A stretch of 64,000 nucleotides of DNA from Diphasiastrum complanatum (GCA_029204225.1 CM055103.1:52483145-52547144); one strand, 5' to 3'; counted from the stretch's first letter, positions 11,851 to 23,040 are shown. The notes: generated from the sequence alone by a model not told the origin. A program made the numbers and translations.

Positions 11851-12120
11851 AAGGTGTTGTTTTTGACTTTTCAACTATTCGACGTACACTTGGCCCAATT
11901 ATATATTTGCACCTGTGAAAGACCGTAATGTTGTTGCCGGTCGATTTCTTTTTTGAAACTTTCCGGTCATATTTTTATACAATTCAAAACTCCCGCCGGG
12001 CAGGGTCCGGACTTGTGATTGGACCGTAATTGCTGTCCGTGAGTTTCCTAAGTGCCTGGGACCTAACAGTTGTGGTTAAAGTAAGTCTATTTTGATCTAA
12101 CCGTAGTTAGACTAACATAT
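11851..12120. other. junction between copia C2 and quartet unit A
   Basis: No gene. The 3' edge of C2 fades out and unit A begins near 12,100. At 12,094-12,107 the sequence GATCTAACCGTAGT recurs, inverted and with one mismatch, at 62,023-62,036 beyond the Q4 end of unit D. It could be part of a terminal inverted repeat. CCGG-rich 'ccggtc/gaccgg' patches are present around 11,925-12,030. Confidence 0.35.
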
Positions 12121-12231
12121 ATGATTTACGAAAGACCGCCAACATTTATTACAAATTTGATTATTTATTTTCATACTGATTCAACTATATTATGTTTCAG
12201 ACTTTGTTGTTCATCTTCTTTTAGCTTTGCA

Positions 12232-12440
12232 ATGGCTTCCGGAAGCCATAGACCACGAAGCAATATTGTCTTAGTTTTTGTTTGTAATGAAAAAGACTTT
12301 GATGGCTCTTGGATACCACGTATCTATAGAAAATTTCACTGGGTTCTCATGCATCCCTCCTCAATAGGTGTTTCTCGTAAAAAGAGAAAATCAAATATGG
12401 ATTATAGGAATTTTTGAAAAGGTAGAATGTTAGACCTCAA
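12232..12440 (+). pseudogene. Q1 gene of unit A (D-G-S-W protein), 5' fragment
   Basis: A start at 12,232 gives MASGSHRPRSNIVLVF, followed by the family motif around DGSWIPRIYRKF and WVLMHPSS, then a Lys/Arg-rich stretch. At 12,415 a conserved Trp codon is TGA (YRNF-stop where unit C has YRSFWKGR). After 'aaagtttca' near 12,440 the sequence jumps to one that in unit C lies about 1.17 kb further on, so the 3' two thirds are deleted. Function unknown; I know no family with this motif. The copies in units B and C show the protein is normally about 300 residues and spliced. The upstream 'tatgtttcag' suggests an intron in the 5' UTR. Confidence 0.6.
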
Positions 12441-12704
12441 AGTTTCAAACCGCATAAACATTGGGATGATAGGCGAGCAACATCAATGTACTTTTTCAAA
12501 AAAAAAGGAATACAAAGAAGTCTCAAATGACTTCAAGATTTCATCAAGCAATTTGTATTTAGTCTTTTGAAAAATGTACATTGTTTTTGAAATCGATATA
12601 ATATATTTGTGGCATTCAGTAATAGCCCACTTTCTATTTGCCTATCTATTGTTCTATGGATCATCATGTGATGATATATTTCTATGTGTCTGTCAGAACT
12701 ATAT

Positions 12705-13947
12705 TTACATTTCAATCAAAGGTGCCTGAGGCATATCCTCGAGCACTGTAACCTCATCCACGGATCCTCTGGCAGGTTCATCCAAGGCACCTTCATGCTT
12801 GTAGGGCCTTGCACATGATAATAAAATTTCCAACATTTCATGCCGATACTGATGAATCGCATTTGTTGATACCTCAGGACATTGGAACTGCAAACAAAAA
12901 TATCGAGTGTATGTATGTATTAGCCAATGTTTTAAAATATATAAATTCACAAAGTTAATAATATATCATCAGGATACTGAAACATTGAAAAAAATACCTC
13001 ACGGATACTAGCATTTGGAGGTTGCACCATATACCAATCCAAGAATGATTTAACGTTCCAGATTGAATACCATCCGCAGCTGAAAGCATCGTCTTGTTGC
13101 GAAGACTAAGAAATCACAGCAAAAAATTGTTAGAGTATAATTCAATATAATTCTAAACTACATGCCATCATGCAAATAAAATATGTAAAAAGATTTCTTG
13201 TACCTTTGCATCAACAACCTCTATGTTGGTATTTACAACCAACCCATCCGGCCTGGGCAATAGCTCCACCATCCTTTTGTACATGGATTTAATCATGGAA
13301 TGGGTGGCATGCAAAGAATTCATTGTCATGCACACAGGTGTGCAGCTTCCAGTCGAATCCACTTTCATGGATATGACGTGCACACTCCAATGTTTGTTGC
13401 CAGAAAGAGACAAGCAATGAATTACTAGAATCTATAAGAGTTTCCGAAAGAAAAATCTTGCAGAAAACAGATATTACAAGAAAAAACTATCTTACTTTGA
13501 ACAATATGGGATGATGAACATTGATGCCTCTTTGCTGGTGTGCCTGAAGAGCCTTCTGGCTTTCCTCTCTTTATTCAACAGATGCCCAAAAAATGGAGAT
13601 ACAACAAAAATCTCCTTCGTGACTGTATATGTATATTTATGTAGATAGTATGCACAAGCAGATTCAACTACTATGTCTGAGATATATGAGGTCTTCTCTT
13701 TTAGCTCCCTACAATGCGGGTCTTTGATATGCATTGCAAAATTAATATCGTCTATACAAAACATAAACTTCCCTCCGAGATCATCTATTTTCTTGGCTAT
13801 ATACAGGTCAAAATTAATGTACCTCTCAGAATAAAAAAATGTGTCTTTAGGTTCATTCGGAAGGAGAGGTAGGGGCTCGTGTGATGGCGATACTGGGGAA
13901 GTCAAGCTGATATCGCTACGACGCGAGAGGGTGTAAGGAACGGGCAT
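12705..13947 (-). CDS. Q2 of unit A: Ulp1/C48-type cysteine protease, apparently intact, four exons
   Basis: Estimated exons on the minus strand are 13,947-13,496, about 13,431-13,204, 13,105-12,998 and 12,887-12,705, each bounded by plausible GT and AG. Exon 1 encodes about 150 residues unlike known proteases. Exon 2 has the catalytic His in NKHWSVHVISM (His codon 13,390-13,392) and MNSLHATHS where Ulp1 proteins have the D-S-L segment, so the Asp position is Asn. Exon 3 carries SSQQDDAFSCGWYS with the oxyanion Gln and nucleophile Cys (13,076-13,078). Exon 4 is an acidic tail ending at TAA. Ulp1-family enzymes cleave ubiquitin-like or viral/transposon proteins, and such genes are commonly carried by plant DNA transposons. 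Start chosen at the first ATG after the promoter at about 14,060. Asn for Asp is tolerated in some C48 members, so activity is plausible but unproven. Confidence 0.8.
13876..13930. repeat. GATATCGC/ACGCGAG dyad, left copy of unit A
   Basis: A 55-bp imperfect dyad: one arm reads CTCGTGTGATGGCGATA, the other TATCGCTACGACGCGAG, separated by about 20 bp. It lies within the first codons of Q2. Related dyads stand at 14,646-14,700, 27,561-27,610 and 28,211-28,270, always just downstream of the quartet TATA boxes. A further half-site is at about 13,961-13,980. Confidence 0.7.
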
Positions 13948-13949
13948 GG

Positions 13950-14600
13950 GGAGAAGGTCGCTCGCGTGATGGCAATATCATGCATGCATTTCGTATGGAT
14001 GCAATCAAACGTGCTAGCAAATTATGCAAAATCATGTACAATCCCCGGGAATGGACTTATATAGGGGAGAAAAATTGGCACGTGTGAATACCAGCGACAC
14101 GTGGCCCAGTCAATTGCTGACATGTGGAACCACACGTCTGTATACACAGGTGTGAAACTGCACGCCTAGATCAACACATGTGGGAACCCACGTGGGGACA
14201 TATGGCCGAATGGATCAGTGACATGTGTTCTTGCACGTATAGGCTCGCACGTGTGGTCACGTGGCCCAATCAGTATCTGATGTGTGGGACCTACACCTCC
14301 GTATCCGCACGTGTGAAACTTGCACATGTGTCCACGTGGTCCAATGGTTTAGTGACGTGTGTTTAGGCACGTCTGATCTTGCACATGTGGGCACGTGGGC
14401 GAATGGCAGATTGACACGTATTGTAGCACGTGTGGACGGTTTGGATTTTTGAGGAGTGTTGGATCGATGAGTGTACGGCTTGGATTTTCTTGGTTTTAGC
14501 TATATAAATGTTGTTTGATCAGTTGAAACATTTCGCTAAGTTTTGGATTTTCACTCCTTGTATCTCATAGTGTGTGAACAGTTCTTTTTATTTGCAGTAT
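13950..14600. promoter_or_regulatory. bidirectional promoter of unit A with a G-box (CACGTG) array
   Basis: Two divergent TATA boxes frame the region: CTATATAAG on the minus strand (about 14,056) for Q2, and GCTATATAAATG on the plus strand (about 14,497) for Q3. Between them, 14,070-14,430 contains roughly twenty ACGTG or ACATG cores, many as full CACGTG, in a loosely repeated 35-60 bp pattern (gcacgtgtg...tggcccaat...gacatgtg). G-boxes bind plant bZIP and bHLH factors, so strong or signal-dependent divergent transcription is a reasonable inference. The same arrangement occurs inverted at 27,640-28,140 and, more diverged, at 22,740-23,030. Confidence 0.75.
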
Positions 14601-14645
14601 CGCTACCACGTGAGAATCTTGTAGAGATTCTAGACGATCTAAGAT

Positions 14646-14700
14646 CCCTCGCGTCGTTCTGATATCAGGTCATTCAGCAATATCGTCATCACGCAAGGAA
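14646..14700. repeat. GATATCGC/ACGCGAG dyad, right copy of unit A
   Basis: Reads CCCTCGCGTCGTTCTGATATC, then about 15 bp, then AATATCGTCATCACGCAAGG. It is the reverse complement of the dyad at 13,876-13,930 with scattered substitutions. It lies in the 5' leader of Q3, and a further half-site (cgcgtcgtagcgatact) follows at about 14,732. Confidence 0.7.
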
Positions 14701-14773
14701 GTCCTGATTGTCTTCTGACTCCATGCCCCCCCGCGTCGTAGCGATACTTGGCCATATTGGTCATACTTTCAAA

Positions 14774-16266
14774 ATGGCCACGTCATCCTCTAATACTTTT
14801 GATTCTGCTTTGCACGCCTTTCTCGTTGAATCCGGTTTTGGTAACTACATAGGTCACTATAAGACATTTCAATATGTCTTTTGATATTGAGAGGTTTGGA
14901 TCAGAACATAAATCATATTTTCCAGTATTGTATAAGGAGTATTGTGGTAGTTTGAATCAGTCTATGTTGATCATGGATAATCTACGATTCATCCACTTCC
15001 ATGACCTAGTACTTGCCCAACCATCTTCAAAGCAAAGCCACAACCGACGATTCACGAAAATCGTGAGTGATTTTAAACGTGTGGTCTGTTGTGACCAGCA
15101 CAATCGATCATGTCATTTTTTGCAAGAAGGCATGGGCTTTGTGTTTTATCTTTGTGCTCTTATTCCTGATGAGGCAAGAACTTTGACGCTTAGCATTGCA
15201 GGTGTCTCATCATCAACTGATTATGTGATATCATAGTCAGCTATTGTTGATGACGCCTTGGGTGCTGACGAGGAGTCAAGATTGGCTTCAATGTAGGACC
15301 CAGCCGAGTCTTGTGCATTGTCCATTTCTTTCTTATCTGACGTGAATCCATATGACAAAACCAAGACTCTCCTCAATTTGCCAGTGTATTACATGAATAG
15401 TGTCGCATACCTCTCACTGAATGATGTTGGGGATGTTCTTGATTTGAGGGAGGACGAAATATTATCAATTTTGTCTAATTTCATCAAAGAATTCGAGGAC
15501 TTCATATATCTCGACGGTGACGATAATCAACGTGTTTCTATTGATTACAAAGACGGAGATGAATGGATGGATGGGCATACTAGGCAAATTTGCCCGGTGA
15601 GGAGGAATTTCTGAAAATCCGGAGCATATATGTGTCATAGTCTTCGAAAACTAGTCCATCCAGTGCTTCGACGACCATTGTTGCTGGTCATGATCTATAT
15701 ATTGTTGCACTTATTGAAGCTGATGAGCGTGATCTGGTAGGTAAAACTAGTTTTATCTTAATGAGATTTTTACTCAAATATAGTCATTTTGTTTTACAAG
15801 ACATGTGACCTTTGCTCGTATTTTACAGGCTACTGTTGAGGTGGATGCCTTTGCAACAAAGCAAGGATATTTGAGGGAAGGTCAGGGATTACGACACAGG
15901 GATTCATCCCTGTCCAATTATTTGAAGTGCTTTGTAAATAAAGAGATTTGTTGTCATCATAGCAAATTTTCTTCAAATGCTGCGACAATAATAATGGCAA
16001 TTAAAGCGTTATCCTATTTCTCAAACGGGCATAAATACCCTCCGAATACATATAAAATTATTTTTGTGAAGAGAGACATTGCCATAAAAGTGTTTGGCTA
16101 TGTAGCTAAGGAAGTTCCGAAAAGGTCTTCCTCCTTAGCTATTTTCTCTGGATACATTGACTTGAGCAAAAGAAATTCGATTGATTTTCTAGATCCATAT
16201 GATAGAAAAAAATTTCTTCATGAGCACACAACAAAGCTGATCATTAAAGACAAAGAGAAACAATGA
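14774..16266 (+). pseudogene. Q3 of unit A: unrecognised acidic protein, at least two exons, frameshifted
   Basis: The first ATG after the promoter (14,774) begins MATSSSNTFDSALHAFLVES. The helical start LHAFLVESGFGNYIGHYKTF weakly resembles a SAM domain. A frameshift before 14,874 leads into about 120 codons, then 15,318-15,614 and an in-frame TAG near 15,650. After an intron (about 15,737-15,828, GTAGGT...TTTTACAG) comes a long exon. That exon contains LRHRDSSLSNYLKCFVNKEIC, the most conserved block IIMAIKALSYFSNGHK, and FVKRDIAIKV, ending at 16,266. The same blocks recur in unit D at 57,960-58,857, which supports a real gene. Function unknown. It is convergent with Q4. Confidence 0.65.
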
Positions 16267-16428
16267 TTTTGCCTTGCATTGTACTACACATGATGCGATA
16301 TAATACATACACTTTTTTCGTTTGATATCATGAAATTTACTTTGGGTCGGCTCTTGCATGAATATTATTTTCGTCTATAAAAAAATTTGCACGCCTTTCT
16401 GAATTTCTGATAATTTGTTGATCTAGTT

Positions 16429-19100
16429 TTATATCGGATTTGAATACGCCTGTAGAACATTGAAATAGCCTGATGATGTAACTATTTTCTGAGATGTTCC
16501 ACCTTGTTGTGTATTTTGATGAAATGCTGCTCTAGCTTGCCAATGCGATTTCTCCATTCCTTGTGATGACCAAATACTTAGACTGTCGTAAGCTTTTGCA
16601 AAAAATGATGCATAATGTCGTAAAATGTGCTGCAATATAAAAGATACAAATATTGTCATATTATCATTTTAAATTTAGCATATGTGCAATGAGATTATAA
16701 ATCGAAGAGTTAGTTACATTGAAAAGAGATTTACCATATAATGCGTAATATGATCTTCACCCCAGGCGTCTTTAACTGCATCCACAAACTCAATTGTTGA
16801 TTTCTCAATTAGTAGAACATCAGTATCAGATAGTTTATCTTTTCTGAGCAATTTGACCATGTTGTCAAGCTTTGTCTAGAGTTCAACTTTTTTAATCCTC
16901 GTTGTTCCTTTTTCTTTAAAATCTTTTGTGGCATCGCGTACATCTATCCAAATTGAGTACTGGATTTTAGTTAGTTTTCCAAAATGATTTGATAAGAAAC
17001 AACGAGCTTTGGATCCTCCTATACTTGGTTTGCATGGGATGTTTCCCGTTTTTCCCGAAAGCTTCTCGTCCTTTTGTATTTTAACGTGTCCTTTATAAAG
17101 TCCCACTTTTGATAAAACTTCTTCCAATCGAGCTATTGCCTTTTTGGCTAATGACTCTGGCTTAGTATTCCAAGCAAACCAAATATGAAGGTATATCAAT
17201 TTTTCGATAATTCTAACCTCTCCATGTAGTGTACAAATGTGAACATTTTTAAGCGGAATTGGTATTACTGGTTTCCAAGTCGAATCTTCTATATCCCTTG
17301 AAACTCTCGTGCTCTTCGACATGTCATGTGTAGTTTTCATGCAATAGAGGCATGGATGTTTCGAATTTGCTCCATGTGAGACGTTGAACATGCACTTCAA
17401 CGACTTCAGGTCTCCAGCCAAATGCCATTCCACCTTAAAATCACCTATTCCAGGAACATTGAGTGGTGTGTCGCTCATATGATTCTTAATTATCTCTGGA
17501 TATTCTGTTTTACTAAAAATCCAAAATAGAATGTCATGATCTTCTTTTAAAACTTGTTTGAGACACAAAATCATGAACTATTTTAGGAGAATTGAACTCA
17601 GACCTATAATAATAGAACAATATTAGCTTGAAACACAAAACCATTAATTCTTGAAATGAATTAGTTGCTAGTACTCAATAGTATAGATTTAAACCTGGAA
17701 AGCTGCCAACCACCAAATATTATTTTCGGACTGCACACTGAAATCAAGACTCTCCGAGTTTATCGTATTGCTTAATGCTCCATTCATAATTGTAACACTA
17801 ACCCTTTCTAGCTTTTGTCCCTTTATTACTTTTGATTCATCTAACTTGAGAACTAATATCAATTTTTCAACACTTTCATTTGTGATTCCATAAAACTTTA
17901 CAATAAATCTCAGTAAATGAGTGTCTTTAACTGCATCCACAAGCTCAATTGTTAATTTCTCAATTAGTAGGACATCAGTATCAGACAGTTTATCTTTTCT
18001 GAGCAATTTGACCATGTTGTCAAGCTTTGTCCAAACTTCAACTTTTTTAATCCTCGTTCGTTTTTCTTCAAAATCCTTTGTGGCATTGAATACATCTATC
18101 TAAATTGAGTATTGGATTTTAGTCAGTTTTTCGGAATGATTTGATAAGAAACGGCGAGTTTTGGATCCTCCTATGTTTGGTTTGCACGGAATGTTTCCTA
18201 AATGCCATTCCACCTTAAAATCACCTATTCCAGGAATATTCAGTGGTGTGTCGCTCATATGATTCTTAATTATCTCTGGATAATCTGTTTTATTAAAAAT
18301 ACAAAATAAAATGTCATGATCTTCTTTTAAAACCTGTTTGAAACACAAAATCATGAACTATGTTAAGAGAATTGAACTTAGGCCTATAATAACAAAACAA
18401 TATTAGCTTAAAACACAAAACCATAAATTCTTGAAATGAATTAGTTGCTAGTACTCAATAAAATAGATTTAAACCTGGAAAGTTGCTAACCACCAAATAT
18501 TATTTTTGGACTGCACACTGAAATTAAGACTCTTCGAGTTTATCGTATTGCTTAATGCTCCATTCATAAGTGTAACACTAACCCTTTCCAGCTTTTGTCC
18601 CTTTATTACTTCTGATTCATCTTACTTTAGAACTAATATCAATCTTTCAACACTTTCATTTGTGATTCCATAAAACTTTACAATAAATCTCAGTAAATGA
18701 TTCAGATCTACAAACATATTGTTGTTGGAATCATATGACAAAATGCCATGATCTGCAAAGTGATATGGTAAGGAATACCAATGATGTTTTGCAAACCCCT
18801 GTTTAACACATCCCTCTCTAATTTGATTTGAAAGAGTCAGGGAATAGGAAATTTTCTTGTATGTACTTGTCCAAATGCCTCTTTGATAATTTTAAACATT
18901 GTATCATATGCATCCATGCTAATACTAGAATGATCTTGCAGACTTCACCCATAAGGGCCTTTGCAATCTTGGACTTGATTCGAGAATATCGTTGATTTTC
19001 TAGTAGACTCGTCGTTGACTTGGTTGTAAGTACTGCACTCAAAGACTTCCAATCATGTCCTTTTCTTTCAGATTTTGATTGGTGACTAAAACTGATCTGC
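16429..19100 (-). pseudogene. Q4 of unit A: DDE-type transposase-like protein with internal duplication
   Basis: Exons read right to left. Helical N-terminal segment (19,100-18,800). RNase-H-like first strand with Asp in KLDES, GQKLERVSVTIMNGA and SVQSENNIWWLAAF (Asp at about 17,840). Second Asp in AGDLKSLKCMFN (about 17,411), followed by a zinc pair CLYC (17,341-17,352), HICTLHGEVRIIEKL (about 17,230), then AWGEDHITHYM. A final exon (16,659-16,429) has SIWSSQGMEKSHWQAR with the candidate catalytic Glu (about 16,553). This D-D-CxxC-H-E order is that of RAG1/Transib-type and related DDE transposases. The first-Asp exon and the exon after it are duplicated at 18,720-17,930, with the second-Asp to zinc part deleted there and a TAA just before its first Asp. 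The duplication makes this copy defective. Confidence 0.7.
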
Positions 19101-19102
19101 AA

Positions 19103-19498
19103 AATAAAAGTAAGATCTAGAAAAAAACCAATTCACAATCATTGATGTGCTAGATGAAATATAAATACAATAAAAACTTTGAAAATATATTGTTGTTTTG
19201 TCGGGTAGCATGTGGAAATGCTATTGGTTGATGAGGCCTGCCCTTCCAGCTCATCACTGCCCAAAGAGATCCAAAAATATTGAAAATGAATATGACAGAT
19301 GGTTGAGATGAGAAAATTGGTGTACCATTAATGTATATGCATTGTCAAATCATGGTTAACCAAAGTTAATTTGTGGCGCCAAATAGATCACTGTTTCAAA
19401 TTTTTGCCAACACATTTTCTCAAATTCATGACTTTTTTGTCTACGCAAATTTTCATATTCATAGTTCATTGTTTCAGATTTTTGCATGCAAATTACGA
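19103..19498. other. junction between units A and B
   Basis: No gene body. It holds the presumed Q4 5' end (minus) and the Q1 leader of unit B (plus). The motif 'catggttaaccaaagttaattt' at about 19,351 is partly palindromic. 'ttgtttcag' near 19,477 could be the acceptor of a 5' UTR intron like that before Q1 of unit A. Confidence 0.4.
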
Positions 19499-20800
19499 AT
19501 GGCGCCATCAAGGAAGCCGTGCTCCTCAATCGACTCTGTGCTTCTATTCAACGAGACGGATGATAATGGATTATAGGTGCCAAAAAAGTATTCAAAAAAC
19601 TCTTGGATTTTGATGCATCCATCATCAAGAGGAGCATTTCGAAAAAGGAAAAGGTCAAAAGTATCATTTCGATCTTATTGGAAGGCTAAAATTTTGGATT
19701 TCAGAACATTATTAGGAGGAAAATCTATTTTTGAAATTCTAGTCCAACATGTATATATGCATTCAGAGATAAATGTGCAAGGATTTAACCGTCAGGATCA
19801 CAAAAAAAACAATTGTGAGTATTGATATTGATACTTTGATTTTTGTCATTCATAAATATCTAGTAGTAAACTTTTCAAATTTTTTAATTTTTCTCTTGCA
19901 GATTTATATCCATCCAACATAAATGAATGAGAGTCGAGGGGATCTTTAGCAAGTGTGTTAGATGTTATTCACACTGATATTGGACAGCTGCAATATTGAG
20001 GTAATTCCACTACCTAGTTTTGAAAGTGATGAATGGATTGCACCAGATGCTATAGTTTCCGAATCATTTCGTTGCAAGATATATAATGATGTAAAAAATT
20101 TATTAAAAATGAGCATGGTATCAAAAACCGTCAGATTGTGTTGGTTTATTTCCTTGAATATATTTGTGGATTTCTTTTTAAGTGTCAATGTACACAAAAT
20201 CCCAACGATGTTTGTATGCAAAAAATTATCAAATAGTTTATTATCTTAATTTATGGATGAAGGCTGGTACAAAAGATCAGATGGAGAAATAGAATACAGA
20301 ATTAAAATGTCTTCCGTGTGCTTTCGTTATCAAATTGAAAAACAAATGTTGAGCTTATATTTCCATTATCAAAGATGGAAAAAAATAAAGGTAAATAGGT
20401 GCCACTTGATTAAAACTTCGAAGCCAGTGGACATTCAAAACGAAAAAATATCGAGATTATATACAATGATGTCGTTTTGACGTGTGTTGAGGTGGAAGAA
20501 GATTGGAGTCTAAACTACATCAGGCGAAAAACATTGCTCCTACAAGATGATGTACTTTCAGACTTCAGATTCACTTTCAATGGTAAACTTGTAAGTAACA
20601 GTAAACACTTGATCTTTTATGAATAGTTTCAATCAAAACTTTATAATAGTATATCAGTTCTATGCAGGTACGTAAAAGACATGAGCCCGAGATCAAATAA
20701 AGAGATATTGACGAAACAATTGAAATCATGGAAGAACACTATCAGCAAATACATGCCAATCATCATGTCTTTTTATCAATATAGAAAATTGCATTCCAGC
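19499..20800 (+). pseudogene. Q1 of unit B (D-G-S-W protein family)
   Basis: Starts MAPSRKPCSSIDSVLLFNE. The DGSW motif is DNGL followed by one in-frame TAG (about 19,574), and the frame then continues with KYSKNSWILMHPSSRGAF, a Lys/Arg cluster, WKAKILDFRTLLGGKS and VQHVYMHSEINVQG. After an intron ending near 19,900 come HTDIGQLQY and, after a frameshift, WIAPDAIVSESF, a hydrophobic helix (LCWFISLNIFVDFF) and YQIEKQMLSLYFHYQRW. A further exon follows 'tatgcag' at about 20,668. Unit C preserves the same order, so the gene is real though decayed. The conserved HxDIGxLQY and basic segments might suggest nucleic-acid binding, but no function can be assigned. Confidence 0.6.
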
Positions 20801-20933
20801 ATTACACTATTGACACAATCTGATTGTAAGAATTTATATTGATATCAATAAAAAAAAATCCATAAATATGTTGTTTACATGTAAAATGATTGTATCTTTT
20901 TTTTTTTATGTATCTCTATTTACAAATAGATCT

Positions 20934-22660
20934 CTATTCAATCAATTTTTCTATATTTTCTTTATCAGTATTAGGAACTGATAAGAGAACAACTCCTTCT
21001 ATAATCTCGGCCTCCTCTGTTTCGGGAAGGGCCTCAATGCCTTTTAAGACAAGAGGACTCTCTGTTATAATATTGTCTTCCTCTATATTATGAAAGACTT
21101 TTATTCCTTTTTGATCATATAAAATAAGATCTACATCTTGAGCAACCTGAAAGGCTGTTAAGGCAGGAGCAGTTTTCTTTTGAGGGCCCTCGATCCCAGG
21201 TGCAACGCTTACACCGTACTGGGCCAGGTTTTGATCAACTCTTGCCGAAATTTATATACATCGTCAAGAATATACGGCTCAAGAGTGAACTGTCATCACA
21301 AAACACGAGAATCAACAAATTACAAACAATGATAGTAAAAAAATATGAATCAGAATAAAAGGAACCACAAATAAACAGAATATTATCTTTTCAATATCTA
21401 CATCCACTTGTATATTATACCACTCAAAAAATAGCTTCATATTGTACAAAACGACCCATGCACAACTAAAAGTGTCGTTTTGCTGTACACACTACATATA
21501 TAGAATGAAAATTACTAATATTATGATAGAAATTTTATTTATGCTATGACGATAGATTTGAATTAAAAAAGAAATACATGTATATTAGAGATAGATTGAA
21601 TATAACTTGAGAGATCTAATGGTTATCTCTCCAATTGAAATTGCCGTTGTCGGTATTTCCTGAATGACATCATGTAGTAGAGAATCAAATTCTCTGTGTA
21701 TTTGCAACTGAGTTTAATTTTACACATAGAAAATTTGATATTCCCTTCTTATTTATCTTTACAGAAAGAATGTTCAAGCTCCAATGCCGACTGCAACAAC
21801 CAAAATACAAATATCGGTAGATCATATTTATGAAAGAATTCCTTACTTATTAAAACAATGAAACATGCAACAATCCAGATTAAAACAACAAAAACAAAAG
21901 AGCAATCCTTACTTATTTTCATATGAAATCAAATGAAATTTTGCCACAGGACTGCATTCGATAAAATAGACAGCCTTCTCAAAATTGGCTTCTTTCGCCT
22001 TTATCGCTCCCATGAAAAATGGACTAACAACAAAAATTGTACCATAGGAATCGAAACTAATACTATTCTGCAGAAAAGATATTCCGGCTTCTACTATTAC
22101 ATCTAGAATTTTTGAGATTTTATCTTTCAGCTTAGCACAAAATTTGGGACCTAATCTAAAGCTTGTACGTGTATCTGGAAGAAAAAAATCAAAAAACTTG
22201 CCGAGAAGATCAATTTTTTTAGCTAGGTAGGCCTCGTATCGATTCTAATGGTCAGAATCAAAATAAACTTGGGCTGGACCATATGGAATTCTTACAAAAG
22301 ATTATGTACAGGAGCAGAAACAAAAGTGAAAACAATATTTACAGATTTCTCTATTATTTTGTCGAGCTCCTCTTGACGTCTACGGCCAGTACCAAGGGAA
22401 CACGAAAATGGGATGGTTGTACATTGATTCTGGCCATCATTCTTAGAAGAAGAAAATTAACAAAAAAAAATTTGAACAAAAGCAAAAAGGATGAAAACAA
22501 GCAAATTTGCGATAAAAGGACGCTTGAGATCGATACCAAAACTGAATATCAATTTTGAACACAAGATATACATAGAATATTTTAATAAACGAGATGCGCA
22601 TTCGAAAGTGATATTGGACTACCAGCGGTATCGGTCTCGAGCGCACTGTGAGTAGGCGGA
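20934..22660 (-). pseudogene. Q2 of unit B: Ulp1/C48-type protease with retained His and Cys, one frameshift
   Basis: Exon 1 (about 22,300-21,930) matches unit A exon 1: YLAKKIDLLGKFFDFF and GTIFVVSPFFMG. The His exon (21,786 leftwards) reads RHWSLNILSVKINKKG then VKLNSVANTQ, with Asn where Asp is usual. A one-base shift near 21,690 breaks the frame. The Cys exon (about 21,475-21,380) reads QNDTFSCAWVVLYNMK (Cys codon 21,462-21,464). The last exon continues VYKFRQELIKTW and, in a shifted frame, about 100 codons of acidic tail to TAG at 20,934-20,936. The protein differs strongly from unit A yet keeps the catalytic residues, which points to past selection. Convergent with Q1, divergent from the promoter at 22,740-23,030. 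Confidence 0.7.
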
Positions 22661-22669
22661 TGTTGGAAT

Positions 22670-23040
22670 GGTGAGAGAGCGTGCTTGAGAGCGATATTGG
22701 GAGCGAAAGCTGAAAATTCTGCGAAAAAAAATGAAAATTCCGAGGACTTATATATACGAAATTTTTGCACGTGTGAAAAGACGGCCGAGACACATGTCAT
22801 CAGCTAATTGGTCCACGTGGAATGGCCGTACTAACAATGATGACTCAATTATGAGACCACGTGGGCTGGGACACGTGCATGAATCCGTTTTTGACGCATG
22901 TCATTCTTGCACGTGACAAATGTCAGATCAATCATTTTCTATACGACATATTAATTCTGACCAATCACATGTCGACATGTGTTCCTTCACTACTCCTCCA
23001 CACGTGCAAATTTTTTTTTATAAATAGGTCATTTTTGGCT
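22670..23040. promoter_or_regulatory. bidirectional promoter of unit B with ACACGTG motifs
   Basis: Divergent TATA boxes (minus CGTATATATAAG near 22,750; plus TTTATAAATAGG near 23,022) flank about ten ACGTG/ACATG cores (gcacgtgtg, ccacgtgg, gacacgtgcatg, gcacgtgaca, acatgtgttcc, cacacgtgc). The design equals that of unit A although the sequence has diverged. A GATATT...GGTATCGG dyad-like stretch lies in the Q2 leader near 22,610. Confidence 0.65.

Noticed and set aside
12705-13947. Host SUMO protease gene
   Set aside because: Three linked copies in fixed company with Q1 and the same promoter show that it travels with a repeated element.
22283-22558. Plus-strand frame opposite the Q2 leader of unit B
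   Set aside because: It lies antisense to conserved Q2 sequence and promoter leader and is a shadow.
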